Notes: a model not told the origin generated them from the sequence alone. A DNA stretch of 64,000 nucleotides from Epilithonimonas caeni DSM 17710 (GCF_000426465.1 NZ_AUFK01000002.1:21831-85830); one strand, 5' to 3'. Shown: positions 7,135 to 16,893, numbered from the stretch's first letter. Program-made: numbers and translations.

Positions 7135-7978
7135 TCCTAAAGCACAAGCTAAATGGTTGGTTGAGAATCAAGCATTGTTAAAAGCTCAAAGAAGAAGTGA
7201 ACCAAAAAAATCTGATGGAATGTCATTCGGGTTTACTTCTTTTGCTGTAAATGAAAAAGGTGAAAGATTAAAAGCTGAATCAGACGATACAGGAAATCCA
7301 ATTGAGGACAAAGGGGTTTTAAAAGTGAAATGTATTATCAATGCAACGAACATTCTCGATTCTCATCGAGATCTTCATATTCCCGGTTTGTGGAAAAAAT
7401 CTTTGACAGAAAAGAAATTGATATATCTATGCAAAGAACACAATCTGACATTTGAAGGTATTATATCTGATGAAATTACTGCATATACTCAAAATTACAC
7501 ATTCGCTGAGTTGGGATATCCTGAATATGAGGGTTCAGCTGAATGTTTAGTATTTGATGCTATAATCAGAAAAAGCCGTAACGAATATATGTATGATCAA
7601 TACAAGCAAGGTTTTGTTCGTAACCATTCCATTAGAATGGAATATGTCAAAGAATATTTCTGTATGCGAGAAAGCTTTGCTGAAGGAGAAGCTAGTTACA
7701 CAGATTATATAGATCATTGGAACAAATATGCTCCTATGTGTGCAAATCAAGATGATCTTGATAGTGTGAATTGGTTTTATGCAGTGGTAGAAGCAAAAAT
7801 TAAAGATGAAGGAAGTGCAGTAGTAAAAGGTAGTTGCTTCACAACCCCCACAATAGAGTTGTCAGATGATGACGATGAAGATATAGAAGAAGGTCAAGCC
7901 GGCGATAAGTCACTTGATGAAGATAAAAACGAGCCGGATACTTCCACTCAAAAAAGCTATTACTCAAGTTTAATTTAA
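7103..7978 (+). CDS. Prohead protease, S78-like
   Basis: This 291-residue protein lies between portal and major capsid genes, the usual place of the maturation protease. The segment ATNILDSHRDLHIPG marks the first strand of the S78 (HK97 gp4) fold. The likely catalytic histidine is in CKEHN near residue 110, and the serine in RNHSIRM near 173. The C-terminal 50 residues are strongly acidic, consistent with a scaffold-like tail that is removed. A second ATG three codons in is an alternative start. The call rests on motif layout and position. Confidence 0.75.
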   Translation: MAKMNIKKFSDPKAQAKWLVENQALLKAQRRSEPKKSDGMSFGFTSFAVNEKGERLKAESDDTGNPIEDKGVLKVKCIINATNILDSHRDLHIPGLWKKSLTEKKLIYLCKEHNLTFEGIISDEITAYTQNYTFAELGYPEYEGSAECLVFDAIIRKSRNEYMYDQYKQGFVRNHSIRMEYVKEYFCMRESFAEGEASYTDYIDHWNKYAPMCANQDDLDSVNWFYAVVEAKIKDEGSAVVKGSCFTTPTIELSDDDDEDIEEGQAGDKSLDEDKNEPDTSTQKSYYSSLI

Positions 7979-7991
7979 TTTACTAATCAAA

Positions 7992-9272
7992 ATGAAAAAA
8001 TTTAAAGATTTTCTAAAATCAAAAAACGTAACAGAAGAAGCTTTCAAGACAATGGAAGCAGCTGAACAGGCCAAACTTCACTCTGAATTTCTTAATGAAA
8101 TGGGTGATGAGATAGATAAAAAGGCTTCTTCTGAAGATCTTGAAAGCTTGAAAAGTGAGCTTGAAACTGAAAAAGGAACAAATGCAACTCTAAAAACTGA
8201 AGTTGAGGAACTTAAAGAAATTGTAAAAACTCAAGGTGAAGCAATCAAAGATGGTGCAAATTCCCCTGAAAATGCTGGATTTGGTGTTGCCAAATCCCTA
8301 AAAGAAGAGTTGGAAGCTATCCACAAGTCAAGTAATGAAGGCACACTCAATGGAAAGGTAACAATCAAGGCCGATGCTATCGGGGTTAATGCTAATGCAG
8401 GTGCAGGAATAGCTGGAGCTATCACAACTATCGGTAACTATTTCGCACAATTGATTCCCGGTATTGCGAAAAAACCGGTACCAAAATCTAATATCTTGGA
8501 TGAAATTGATATGCTTCCTTTGAATGCTGACAGATTGGTGTCTATTTCTGAAACTGAGACGGTTAATATAGCTGTTACCGCTGAAGGTGCAGTAAAGCCA
8601 GAATCTACAGTGATATGGGCTGCTATCGATGAACCTGCTGAAGCAGTTGCAACGACTTGGAAAACAACAACAAAGATGAGAAGATTCTTTGCTATGTTCG
8701 TTACTTCGTTCTTGAAAACACTTCAATCCTATTTCGATAAGAAATTACCTCAGTTGGTGATTGCAAAGATCAAAGCAAACGCTACAGCATTTACACCGGT
8801 TCCGGCTCAAGCTGTACATACTGCACCTAATAACTTCGATGCTATCATTGCGGTTATCTCATCTTTGGTCAAGCTTGGATATGCCCCTAATTCTGCTAGG
8901 ATGTCAGTTTATGCATGGGAAAATATGCAAACCCTGAAAGCTAGTGATGGACATTATATGTTGGAGAATAAAGGTAGTATCAATCTATTGAACAATACCA
9001 TCAATTTTGGTGATGATGTATCTGTCAGAATTCGTACTGATGTTGAATTAGGAAATGATGATCTGATCGTAGGTGATTTCAAAACATCTGTAAAAGCAGG
9101 TATTGATACGGCAACAGATTATACTGAATTTTATTCCGGAACAGATGGTAATAAAAACCTATTATCTCACAGATTGGAAAAATTCTTTGCATGCATCGTT
9201 CCGGTTGCTACCAGAACGGGAATTGTTTCTGATACATTCACAAACATCAAAGCAGGTATTACAGCAGATTAA
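7992..9272 (+). CDS. Major capsid protein, HK97 fold with delta domain
   Basis: The 426-residue protein begins with about 80 charged residues predicted to form coiled coil (the delta scaffold domain cut off by the protease), then the segment AGAGIAGAITTIGNYFAQLIPG and an HK97-type capsid body. It follows the protease gene by 13 bases. Its length and two-part build are normal for the family. Codon choice here is the most regular in the window, as expected for a highly expressed protein. Confidence 0.85.
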   Translation: MKKFKDFLKSKNVTEEAFKTMEAAEQAKLHSEFLNEMGDEIDKKASSEDLESLKSELETEKGTNATLKTEVEELKEIVKTQGEAIKDGANSPENAGFGVAKSLKEELEAIHKSSNEGTLNGKVTIKADAIGVNANAGAGIAGAITTIGNYFAQLIPGIAKKPVPKSNILDEIDMLPLNADRLVSISETETVNIAVTAEGAVKPESTVIWAAIDEPAEAVATTWKTTTKMRRFFAMFVTSFLKTLQSYFDKKLPQLVIAKIKANATAFTPVPAQAVHTAPNNFDAIIAVISSLVKLGYAPNSARMSVYAWENMQTLKASDGHYMLENKGSINLLNNTINFGDDVSVRIRTDVELGNDDLIVGDFKTSVKAGIDTATDYTEFYSGTDGNKNLLSHRLEKFFACIVPVATRTGIVSDTFTNIKAGITAD

Positions 9273-9337
9273 TTCAGCTGTAATACCTTATCAAAAGTGT
9301 AGTTCAATTTTTTAACTAATTCTAAAATAATAATACA

Positions 9338-9628
9338 ATGGCTGGAACAGAAGAAACACCAGAAGTAAAAACGGAAGCTAAAAAAGGCGGTCCAAAATCA
9401 TTGGCAGATGTCTATAAAGGATATCAGGATAAAGCTGCTAAAACACCTGAAAAAGTCCATAAGGTAAATTTAACGAAACTTTTCAATGTTGAATTTACTG
9501 CTGATTTCCGTGGATTCAAGAAAGGTCATAAGTTGACAAACATTTCTCAGGTTATGAGAGACCTATATGTAAGCAATGGAGTTGCAAAAGAGTTTACTCC
9601 AGATGTTGAAACCGAATCAGAGGACTAA
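9338..9628 (+). CDS. Small basic phage protein after the capsid gene
   Basis: The 96-residue protein has an acidic, flexible start (GTEETPEVKTEAKK) and a folded C-terminal half with the segment KKGHKLTNISQVMRDLYV. Its position after the capsid gene suits a capsid decoration or head-completion role, but no family motif was recognised. Confidence 0.55.
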   Translation: MAGTEETPEVKTEAKKGGPKSLADVYKGYQDKAAKTPEKVHKVNLTKLFNVEFTADFRGFKKGHKLTNISQVMRDLYVSNGVAKEFTPDVETESED

Positions 9629-9643
9629 TCAAAATTATCAGAC

Positions 9644-10246
9644 ATGCTTTTCACAGATCTAACATTTTTCAAGAACGAACCATTCAAGATATCTAACATT
9701 AACGAAATGGGAGATGTTGCTTTGGAAATTTCAAGATTCATTTATGATCATGAAAAGCAATGTTTGATTTTGGTTTTAGGTCAGGAACTTTACAACGAGT
9801 TGCAGGATTGTTTTGATACTGATAATAATTTGAAAGATGATGCACCAGAACATTTAAAAGCATTGATAAACGGTATCTCATACGAGGTTACAGTTAATGA
9901 TATTATCAAAAAAAAAGAATGGAAAGGTATTGTTCAGAAAGATAGTTTCAAATTCAACGGAACTGATATCGAATTGAGATCTTCCTTCATTGCAGATTAT
10001 ATCTACTATCACTACAATTATAATTACAGAACCTCAACTACAGGTGTCGGTCAGGTTATTTTGACAGCTGCAAATTCATTCACGGTGTCAGGATTTCCAA
10101 AGCGCATCGATGCTTATAATTCATTCCAGATGAAAGTTGTAGGAGGTATAAAGAATCAAACATCTTTGTATGAGTTTTTAAGAGATCATAAAGAAGATTT
10201 TCCAACCTGGAAACCTTCACATATCGAACCTAAAAACAAATTCTAA
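9644..10246 (+). CDS. Head-tail connector, DUF6712-like
   Basis: The 200-residue protein resembles the DUF6712 type found after capsid genes in Bacteroidota phages: an early FTDLTFFKNEP segment, a helical middle with LVLGQELYNEL, and YIYYHYNYNYR near residue 125. By position it is an adaptor that joins portal and tail. Its stop TAA (10244-10246) shares its last base with the ATG at 10246, so translation is probably coupled to the next gene. Confidence 0.65.
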   Translation: MLFTDLTFFKNEPFKISNINEMGDVALEISRFIYDHEKQCLILVLGQELYNELQDCFDTDNNLKDDAPEHLKALINGISYEVTVNDIIKKKEWKGIVQKDSFKFNGTDIELRSSFIADYIYYHYNYNYRTSTTGVGQVILTAANSFTVSGFPKRIDAYNSFQMKVVGGIKNQTSLYEFLRDHKEDFPTWKPSHIEPKNKF

Positions 10247-10815
10247 TGCAACCGATAGAGAAAGCTTTGAACAATGTATTTGATTTCCTCGGAAACAAAT
10301 ATGACCTTCCTGCAGGAGAATATATCAATAGTGATTTTGGAGAAGTTGTTCAGATAAAAAATCCTTATTATTTCCAAAGCCCGGCGAATGTAAAATTTTC
10401 ATTCGGAACCGAAAAAGAGCTTAATGTTTGGCTTCAAGGAAAAAAAGAGAAATATCCATTGGCTTGGTTGGTTTATCCTGTAACGGAAAATTCAGATAAT
10501 ACTCCGAACAAGATAGTCACATATAGATCAATGCGAATCATTTTCGCTATCAACAACGATTCAGATAAGTTGGTCCAAACAAGGGTGCAGACAACGAGAT
10601 ATATTCTTGATCAGGTAGTTGAAAAGTTTTGTAAACTCATGACCCAGGGAAAATTCAGGAAATACATTTGGATGGATAGGAATGGTCAACATTCTCAGAA
10701 ATTCTTTCCAAATTATTCTGTGAATTCTCAAACTGACAGTGGACAAATAGATATATGGGATGCCATAGTGTTGGAATGCGATATCTATTTTAATCCGAAC
10801 TGTATGCCAAAATAA
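10246..10815 (+). CDS. Head-closure or tail-terminator type protein
   Basis: The 189-residue protein begins with helices (IEKALNNVFDFLGNKY) and continues with strands including YPLAWLVYP. In siphovirus order the gene between the connector and the tail tube gene is a stopper or tail terminator. No motif proves this. It is coupled to the previous gene by a one-base overlap. Confidence 0.55.
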   Translation: MQPIEKALNNVFDFLGNKYDLPAGEYINSDFGEVVQIKNPYYFQSPANVKFSFGTEKELNVWLQGKKEKYPLAWLVYPVTENSDNTPNKIVTYRSMRIIFAINNDSDKLVQTRVQTTRYILDQVVEKFCKLMTQGKFRKYIWMDRNGQHSQKFFPNYSVNSQTDSGQIDIWDAIVLECDIYFNPNCMPK

Positions 10816-10840
10816 TTAATTAATAAAAAAAAATATCAAA

Positions 10841-11740
10841 ATGAGTATTGTTATCGATACATTAAATTGTGGAGAAGGTACGATCGGAACTTATTTTAAC
10901 GGTTGTAATATCTCACTTAAGGATGTCGTAAAGGTATTCCTGAAAAAAAAGAGTCTCAAAATATCATTAGCTGATGGTAATTTTGATTTGGAAGCACGAG
11001 CTGAATACATAAAATCAGGGGAATTGATCCCATTAAATGATTTGTTGAATTTCACTGATAATCCACAAAAAAACAACGTACAAACTTTCACCAACAAGAT
11101 CAAGAAAACAGTATCACAAGGGTTATATGATTTCTCATTGGATTTTGAAGAAAGTACTTGTTTAAGTAACGCCTTTCACAAAATTGCGAAGCAGAATGGT
11201 TGGGAGCTTCTAATTCTTGATTCGGAGGACAAACTATTCTTTGATAACAAAGGTGGTTTCCTTAACGGGTTCAGCATTAGCGATATTTCAGTGAATAACA
11301 CAACATTCAATGATGGTGCTGCAAAAATCTCAATGTTGACATTAGATATCCAATTGGACCAAAATGGAACTGCAGGATTCAACAAAAGAAGAAGCTTTAT
11401 TGTTGATGATACTTTGGTCGATGTGAATGGTATTCAGGATGTAACAATCTTAAAGCTTTCACAAGCATCAGCTGCTATAAAAGTGCAATTGGTTTCCGGA
11501 TGTGATAACTCATCTACAGTTTCCGGGTTAGCATCAAAATTCAGAGTCAGAAAAGCTTCCGATAACAGTGTTGTAGCATCGGTTGCAACTGAAGTGAATG
11601 GAGAATATAACATCCCAATAGCATCAGCGAATGGCGATTACTTGATTGACCTATATGATAGTGCTGATAGTTCAACTGTGGTTGATATTCTTGATGAGGC
11701 ATTTTATAAATCGAATGTCCTTCAAGCTTCTTTCCCATAA
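10841..11740 (+). CDS. Probable major tail tube protein
   Basis: The 299-residue protein sits between neck genes and the tail chaperone genes, where the tube protein is expected. Its last 90 residues (from about SQASAAIKVQ) look like a separate beta-sandwich with repeats of small polar residues, similar to the Ig-like domains added to tail tube proteins. A strong terminator follows directly, as is usual for highly expressed tail tube genes. No enzyme motif was seen. Confidence 0.65.
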   Translation: MSIVIDTLNCGEGTIGTYFNGCNISLKDVVKVFLKKKSLKISLADGNFDLEARAEYIKSGELIPLNDLLNFTDNPQKNNVQTFTNKIKKTVSQGLYDFSLDFEESTCLSNAFHKIAKQNGWELLILDSEDKLFFDNKGGFLNGFSISDISVNNTTFNDGAAKISMLTLDIQLDQNGTAGFNKRRSFIVDDTLVDVNGIQDVTILKLSQASAAIKVQLVSGCDNSSTVSGLASKFRVRKASDNSVVASVATEVNGEYNIPIASANGDYLIDLYDSADSSTVVDILDEAFYKSNVLQASFP

Positions 11741-11760
11741 GAATAGATATTCAAATAAAT

Positions 11761-11790
11761 AAAAGCGGTGGGTATTCTACCGCTTTTTTA
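11761..11790 (+). terminator. Rho-independent terminator after the tail tube gene
   Basis: AAAAGCGGT (11761-11769) pairs with ACCGCTTTT (11779-11787), followed by further T. The loop is GGGTATTCT. It would limit read-through from the tail tube gene into the chaperone and tape measure genes. Confidence 0.85.
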
Positions 11791-11795
11791 AAATC

Positions 11796-12269
11796 ATGAC
11801 AATCTACGACTACATAGAAAATATAACAGGTTATTCGCCTTCAAAATACGTTTCTGATATAAAAAATGAGTTGGAAAATGACAAAACTATTCCCGAAATC
11901 CAAACAAAACAATGGGAAAAAGGTCAAGATTCCAATGGAAATATTGTCGGAACCTATTCTGAAATGACCGAAATATTATCAGGAGGTCGTAAACAGGCCG
12001 GTACTCCATATACATTCTACGATACTGGAGATCTTTACAAGCAAACGAAAGCTATTATCAATGAAAAAGATAACGATTTGACATTCATCGTAGATTCAGA
12101 TAGTCCTCATAAAAAGGACCTGTTTGATTTCTTCGATAAAAATGCAAGTCCGGTTACATCATTCGACCCTGAAGATCTGTTCGGTATTCAAAAGGAAAAC
12201 ATGGATGAGGTTGTAGATGTAGTTCAAGACAAATGTTCCTCACTATTAATAAAAAATCTAAAAATTTAA
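11796..12269 (+). CDS. Phage tail assembly or completion protein
   Basis: The 157-residue protein has a segment GTPYTFYDTGDLYKQTK, typical of neck or tail-completion proteins in Bacteroidota phages, and an acidic C-terminal half. It begins six bases after the terminator T-run and ends three bases before the next gene. The exact step in tail assembly cannot be told from sequence. Confidence 0.55.
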   Translation: MTIYDYIENITGYSPSKYVSDIKNELENDKTIPEIQTKQWEKGQDSNGNIVGTYSEMTEILSGGRKQAGTPYTFYDTGDLYKQTKAIINEKDNDLTFIVDSDSPHKKDLFDFFDKNASPVTSFDPEDLFGIQKENMDEVVDVVQDKCSSLLIKNLKI

Positions 12270-12272
12270 ATC

Positions 12273-12554
12273 ATGTGCGATTGCAAAAATAAAGTAGGCT
12301 TCAAGGATAAATTACGAGAAGCCGGAAAGAAAACAAAAGACACGGGAATACTTCACGTAGTTTACGTTCACAAAGCAACTGATAGTATTTTCATCCGCAA
12401 AGAAAGCGATCTTAATGATGAATTGAATATCTGCTGCTATTTCACACCAGATGGTAAAGAAGTTCTCTACGTAAAAAAAACAGTTGAAAATTCAGAAACT
12501 ATCAAGGATGATAAAACTACTCCAAAAAAGAAAACTGCTCCAAAACCTAATTGA
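12273..12554 (+). CDS. Small tail assembly protein, first of an overlapping pair
   Basis: The 93-residue protein starts with a cysteine-containing N-terminus (MCDCKNK) and ends in a basic, lysine- and proline-rich tail. The next gene overlaps its end in the +1 frame. Overlapping gene pairs just before a tape measure gene are typical of tail assembly chaperones (lambda G and GT), which are often made by a programmed frameshift. A run of eight A at 12473-12480 lies at the start of the overlap. Confidence 0.55.
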   Translation: MCDCKNKVGFKDKLREAGKKTKDTGILHVVYVHKATDSIFIRKESDLNDELNICCYFTPDGKEVLYVKKTVENSETIKDDKTTPKKKTAPKPN

Positions 12555-13128
12555 TTTCTTTAGGAAAACGAAGGTCTTCGATCTGTACGATAAGTGTAAT
12601 ATCCTGCCTATCCATAATTTCAATGAGGCTATGAGCGGAGACCTTTCTTTTCTAAAAAAAGATCCCAATTCCAAGGTTCCTGATTTTATACTTCAAAATC
12701 TTTGGATAGAGATATTGGATGAGTTCCTAAAGATATCAGACAATAAGATATCGATGATGATGCTAGGAAAAAAGATCAAGACCGTTTATTTGTTGAGTCA
12801 GATGGACGTTTTTACAGCTATTAAAGTATCAATTAATGCAGGTGTGGATGTTGAACCATATCTAAAAAAATATAGGGTAAAAAAAGAAAATATCGACCTT
12901 AAGATTTCCCTTTTAAAAAATGAGATAAACAGGATATTTTTCTCTGAAAACAAAAAAGAAAATAATGATGGTCAAGGACACTCAAATTTTGAGATGTCAC
13001 TGGCCATGATACGAAAAGAAGGTTATTCTGTTGACCGCTTCAAAATGGTAGTTACAGAATGGTGTGCGATACTCAATCAAATCGAAAAACAACACAAAAT
13101 ACAGCAAAAAAATGGCAAAAGAAGTTAG
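12508..13128 (+). CDS. Tail assembly chaperone-like protein before the tape measure gene
   Basis: The protein of about 206 residues has a helical, charged C-terminal half (ENDGQGHSNFEMSLAMIRKE, then WCAILNQIEKQHKIQQK) that resembles tail chaperones. The frame opens at 12472. Possible starts are TTG 12484, ATG 12508 (used here) and ATG 12628. It overlaps the previous gene by at least 47 bases in the +1 frame and the tape measure gene by 17 bases. It may be made only as a frameshift fusion with the preceding protein. Confidence 0.6.
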   Translation: MIKLLQKRKLLQNLIDFFRKTKVFDLYDKCNILPIHNFNEAMSGDLSFLKKDPNSKVPDFILQNLWIEILDEFLKISDNKISMMMLGKKIKTVYLLSQMDVFTAIKVSINAGVDVEPYLKKYRVKKENIDLKISLLKNEINRIFFSENKKENNDGQGHSNFEMSLAMIRKEGYSVDRFKMVVTEWCAILNQIEKQHKIQQKNGKRS

Positions 13129-16100
13129 TTTTCCAGGTCTAAAAGAACATATTAAAGAAGTATCTGAACTTACCGAAGAGATGAAAAAGCTTCTTAAGAT
13201 ATCATTGGATATTGCTGTGATGAAGGAAGAAGAGGCCAAACAATATACCAAAAGTACGATTTCCATTAAAAATTATCTGGAGGTTCAGGAAAAGACCAAG
13301 AAAATTCAAAAAGAAGCTGATGAAAATGACAAGAAGGTTATAAACACTCAATCAGCATTGGAAAAAGCAAAGGCAAGATTGAAAACTGCTATGGATAATG
13401 AAGCAAAGCAAATAGCTTCTGTCAATCTCCAAATTGCAAGACAGAATCAACTTAATAAGGAAAATGCAAAACTAAACGAAGAAGGTTTTTCTGCTTTGGA
13501 AAAACTGAACGCCCAAATTTCTAAATATACTCGTGAAGCCAAAGACCTGGGAGCTCAATTGGTTTTATTGAAGCAAGAAGGGAAAGAGACAACTGAAGAA
13601 TATAAGAATATTGAAAAACAATTCGAAGCTGCTTCTGCTAAATCAAGTCAATTAAATGCTGATTATAGGGCATTGTCTAAAGCTTCCGGGGATAACCGTG
13701 CATTGGTTGGAAGTTACTCGGAAGAATTGGAAGGTCATTTCAGCAAACTAGGTGACAATATCAATGGACTTATGGATAATTTAGCTTCCGGAAATATTCT
13801 AGGTGTAATCAATCAAGGAAGAGAAGTAGCTATCGGATTTCAACAAGGATATCAGGTTGTAAAAGATACGATAAGCAGTGTTAATGAGACCCTTGTTAAT
13901 GGAGCTAAAAATATGCTTGGTTTTGGCAGTGCATCTCAAACTGTGGCATCAACACAGGTCGATCTTGCAGCGGCCGAAGAATTGGTGACGGTTGCTACCA
14001 ATGAACAGAATATATCTCAAGAAACAGCTATCGGATTTAGAACTTCTGCAGCTGTTGCCAACACGGAATTAGCGGTTGCAGAAGGTGCGACAACTATTGC
14101 CACTATCACATCTACGGAAGCTACGATTGCAGATACAATTGCGACAGAAGCAAATACGGTTTCAAATATCGAACAGGCTATTTCAGAGGAAGCCTCAACT
14201 GCAAGTTCAGTTGCCGAAACATTGGCAACTGAGGCGCAAACAGTAGCACATGTCGAATTGGCAGCATCAGAAAATATTTCAACTGTTGCAATTGCAGAAA
14301 ATACCACAGCTGAAGCTGCATCTATTGTTGCTACCAATACAGCTACAAATTCCATAGTCAGAGAAACTGCTGCCTTAAATGCAGAAACAGCATCTTTGAA
14401 TAGAGCAAGTGTTGCATCTGGACAATTGGCAACTGGACAAATAGGTGTTGCCGCCGCTTCTGAGACAGCTGCAGTAGCCGAAGGTACGGCTGCAACGGCT
14501 ACAGGTATTCTTAATATTGCCATGGGAATTCTATTGGCTCCCATAACACTTGTAATATTGGCTGTAGGAGCCTTGATATACATATTCAAACAGTTCACTC
14601 CAATAGTAGATATAGTTGAACAGGCTATTGCCGGTATCAGTGCCGCTTTCAATGTCGTAAAGAATTCTATTATAGGTTTGGTAACAGGAACTAAATCCCT
14701 TTCAGAAGCATTTTCCGGACTAGCTGGTGATATGAGGGATGCAGCTGCTGCAGCTGCTGAACTTAAGAAAGCACAACAGGACCTTGAAGATAATATGGAG
14801 GGGCAATCTATCCAGAATTCAAAAATTCAAGGTCAGATAGAAGCTTTGATAATACAATCAAAAGATAGGACCAAATCTGAGGAACAAAGACTAGCTGCAT
14901 TGAAGAAAGCGGAAGAATTGGAAAAGCAGAATTATGCTCAGAGAATTGCTTTGGCAAAAGAAGATCTGAGAATTGCAGAACAGGTAATTCTTCAAAAGGC
15001 TGGAATCACTAAAAAGGAAGAGGCTGAATTACGAAAAAGATATACAAATGAAAATGATTTTTACAATGCATTCAAATCTCTAGCAGAAAGCAGAACTACC
15101 AGTGTAGATGAAGAATTTACGAATTTCAAAGAATCCCTTTCCGGATATTATGAGGTACTTAACGAACATAATAAATTCACGGAAAAAACCGTAAATGCCA
15201 ATAATAAGATCATTGAAAAAGGTGAGGCTGATCGCGAAAAGATGGAGAAAAAACGTGAAGAAGAAGCTAAAAAGGCAAAAGAGCGAATGGAAAAAGCTCA
15301 GAAAGAAGCTGAAGATCATTCCAGAAAAATAATAGAACTTGCTATAAATAAGAAAAAAGCTGAAATAGATTCTCTTATTTCTGGTTACGATCAAACTAAC
15401 CACTTACAAGCAGATAATATAAAATTTATTGAAGATATTTCAGCTAGAAAAATGGCTATTTCCCAACTAGAAATGAGTAAGGACCTTATTGGACTAAAAG
15501 TAAATAAGGAGTTAATCGATGAAAAAATTAAAAATAATCGTAAATTATCTTCTAGCGAACTTGATTATTTATTGATAAAGCAAAAGTATGCAGATAATGA
15601 AGTAAAAATTAATAATGACAAAGAAAATGGAATCAAAAAAGTTAATAATGACAATTCAAAATTCGAATTGGAACTCTATGACGCAAAGCAAAAATCCTTA
15701 CTAGAGGGTGTTACTTCATTAACAGACGATTTAGTTAATGCTGAAAAAGACAGAATTAAGCAAGTTTACGAAGTACATCAAAAAGCATTAGAAGATGAGT
15801 TTAAATTAGATCAAGAAAAGATAGATGAAAAGGTTAAAAACAATGAAAAATTAACAGAGGCTGAAACAAAATTCTACATTCAAAGCTTAAAACTTAAAAA
15901 AGATTTTGATAAAGACACAAAGGAGATAGATAAAAAAAGTCAAGAGTATAAACTGAAAGTTATCGATGATGAAGAAAAAAGAAATATTAAAAATTTCAAA
16001 CAAAAAACAAAAGATAGTAATGCTCAGAAAGCTAATGAATTATCCGAAGAAAGAAAATCTCTTAATTCAAAATTAGCTCTTTATAAAGCTGGATCAAAGG

Positions 16101-16828
16101 AAGAGATTGACATAAATGAAAAGTTAAAGGATAATAATTTTTACATTAATCAGTTAATCAAAGATTCTAAAATTGAATCCCTAAATTCAGGACTTGATTT
16201 CTTCATTAATATTGCCGGAGAAGAATCAAAATTAGGGAAAGCTTTAGCAACTCTAAAAGTTACAATGGACACATACGAGAAAGCATCTAGTGCTTTTAAT
16301 ACGGGACATTTATTAGCCTCAAACCCAGTTACAGCTGCTCTTGCTCCAAACGCATATTTACAAGGAGGTTTAATAATTGCCGGGGGACTTTTAAAGGTTT
16401 CTCAAATAAATGGAATAAGTTTGTTTGCTGAAGGTTCTGATTTTGTTCCTTATACTGGTTTAGCAATTAAAGATGAATTAGGTCCTGAATTACACTTAAA
16501 TAGGTTCGGAAAAATAAAATCCTGGGGTTCTGATCAAGGAGCGCATTTTGAGCAAGTAGAAATAGGGGATAAAATCATACCTGCAGATATTACTGCTATG
16601 ATTAGGGAAACTGCTTTTGCGGAACCTTTAAGAAGAATTCAAATATTGGATTTTAATAATACAAATGTTGATTCAAGAATTGATTATGAAATGATTGGAA
16701 ATGAATTTGGAAAGCACGCTTCTAAGATAGTTGGAGCAATTAAAAACAATAAAACAAACATTACTATTAATAATAATCGTGGTCAAGATTTCTATAATCG
16801 TGTTCGTCACGTAGGAAAAAAAGTTTAA
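13112..16828 (+). CDS. Tail tape measure protein
   Basis: The 1,238-residue protein sets tail length. It has coiled-coil regions from about residues 20-190, a region of Ala, Thr, Ser and Glu repeats from about 275-455, one hydrophobic segment near 465-490 (LLAPITLVILAVGALIYIF), and more coiled coil to about 1000, ending in glycine-rich hydrophobic and polar segments. The start MAKEVSFPG at 13112 overlaps the chaperone gene by 17 bases; a longer frame starts at 13064. From about 15330 the DNA becomes more AT-rich, so the C-terminal part may have been acquired by recombination. Confidence 0.85.
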   Translation: MAKEVSFPGLKEHIKEVSELTEEMKKLLKISLDIAVMKEEEAKQYTKSTISIKNYLEVQEKTKKIQKEADENDKKVINTQSALEKAKARLKTAMDNEAKQIASVNLQIARQNQLNKENAKLNEEGFSALEKLNAQISKYTREAKDLGAQLVLLKQEGKETTEEYKNIEKQFEAASAKSSQLNADYRALSKASGDNRALVGSYSEELEGHFSKLGDNINGLMDNLASGNILGVINQGREVAIGFQQGYQVVKDTISSVNETLVNGAKNMLGFGSASQTVASTQVDLAAAEELVTVATNEQNISQETAIGFRTSAAVANTELAVAEGATTIATITSTEATIADTIATEANTVSNIEQAISEEASTASSVAETLATEAQTVAHVELAASENISTVAIAENTTAEAASIVATNTATNSIVRETAALNAETASLNRASVASGQLATGQIGVAAASETAAVAEGTAATATGILNIAMGILLAPITLVILAVGALIYIFKQFTPIVDIVEQAIAGISAAFNVVKNSIIGLVTGTKSLSEAFSGLAGDMRDAAAAAAELKKAQQDLEDNMEGQSIQNSKIQGQIEALIIQSKDRTKSEEQRLAALKKAEELEKQNYAQRIALAKEDLRIAEQVILQKAGITKKEEAELRKRYTNENDFYNAFKSLAESRTTSVDEEFTNFKESLSGYYEVLNEHNKFTEKTVNANNKIIEKGEADREKMEKKREEEAKKAKERMEKAQKEAEDHSRKIIELAINKKKAEIDSLISGYDQTNHLQADNIKFIEDISARKMAISQLEMSKDLIGLKVNKELIDEKIKNNRKLSSSELDYLLIKQKYADNEVKINNDKENGIKKVNNDNSKFELELYDAKQKSLLEGVTSLTDDLVNAEKDRIKQVYEVHQKALEDEFKLDQEKIDEKVKNNEKLTEAETKFYIQSLKLKKDFDKDTKEIDKKSQEYKLKVIDDEEKRNIKNFKQKTKDSNAQKANELSEERKSLNSKLALYKAGSKEEIDINEKLKDNNFYINQLIKDSKIESLNSGLDFFINIAGEESKLGKALATLKVTMDTYEKASSAFNTGHLLASNPVTAALAPNAYLQGGLIIAGGLLKVSQINGISLFAEGSDFVPYTGLAIKDELGPELHLNRFGKIKSWGSDQGAHFEQVEIGDKIIPADITAMIRETAFAEPLRRIQILDFNNTNVDSRIDYEMIGNEFGKHASKIVGAIKNNKTNITINNNRGQDFYNRVRHVGKKV

Positions 16829-16830
16829 TA

Positions 16831-16855
16831 AAATTACGGGAAACCGTAATTTTTG
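16831..16855 (+). terminator. Rho-independent terminator after the tape measure gene
   Basis: AAATTACGG (16831-16839) pairs with CCGTAATTT (16844-16852) around a GAAA loop, with more T following. It separates the tape measure gene from the lipoprotein gene. Confidence 0.8.
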
Positions 16856-16878
16856 TATTTATATTAATTGTAATTTCG
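16852..16878 (+). promoter_or_regulatory. Possible promoter of the inserted lipoprotein gene
   Basis: TAATTTCG at 16871-16878 differs by one base from TAnnTTTG, and TTTG at 16852-16855 lies 15 bases upstream. The spacing is slightly short, so the match is moderate. The ATG follows at 16894. Confidence 0.35.
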
Positions 16879-16893
16879 TAAAAAATAATTATT

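Noticed and set aside
12524..12530. A-AAA-AAG, a classic -1 slippery heptamer in the frame of the 93-residue gene
   Set aside because: A -1 shift here meets a stop six codons later (TAA), and the downstream gene lies in the +1 frame.
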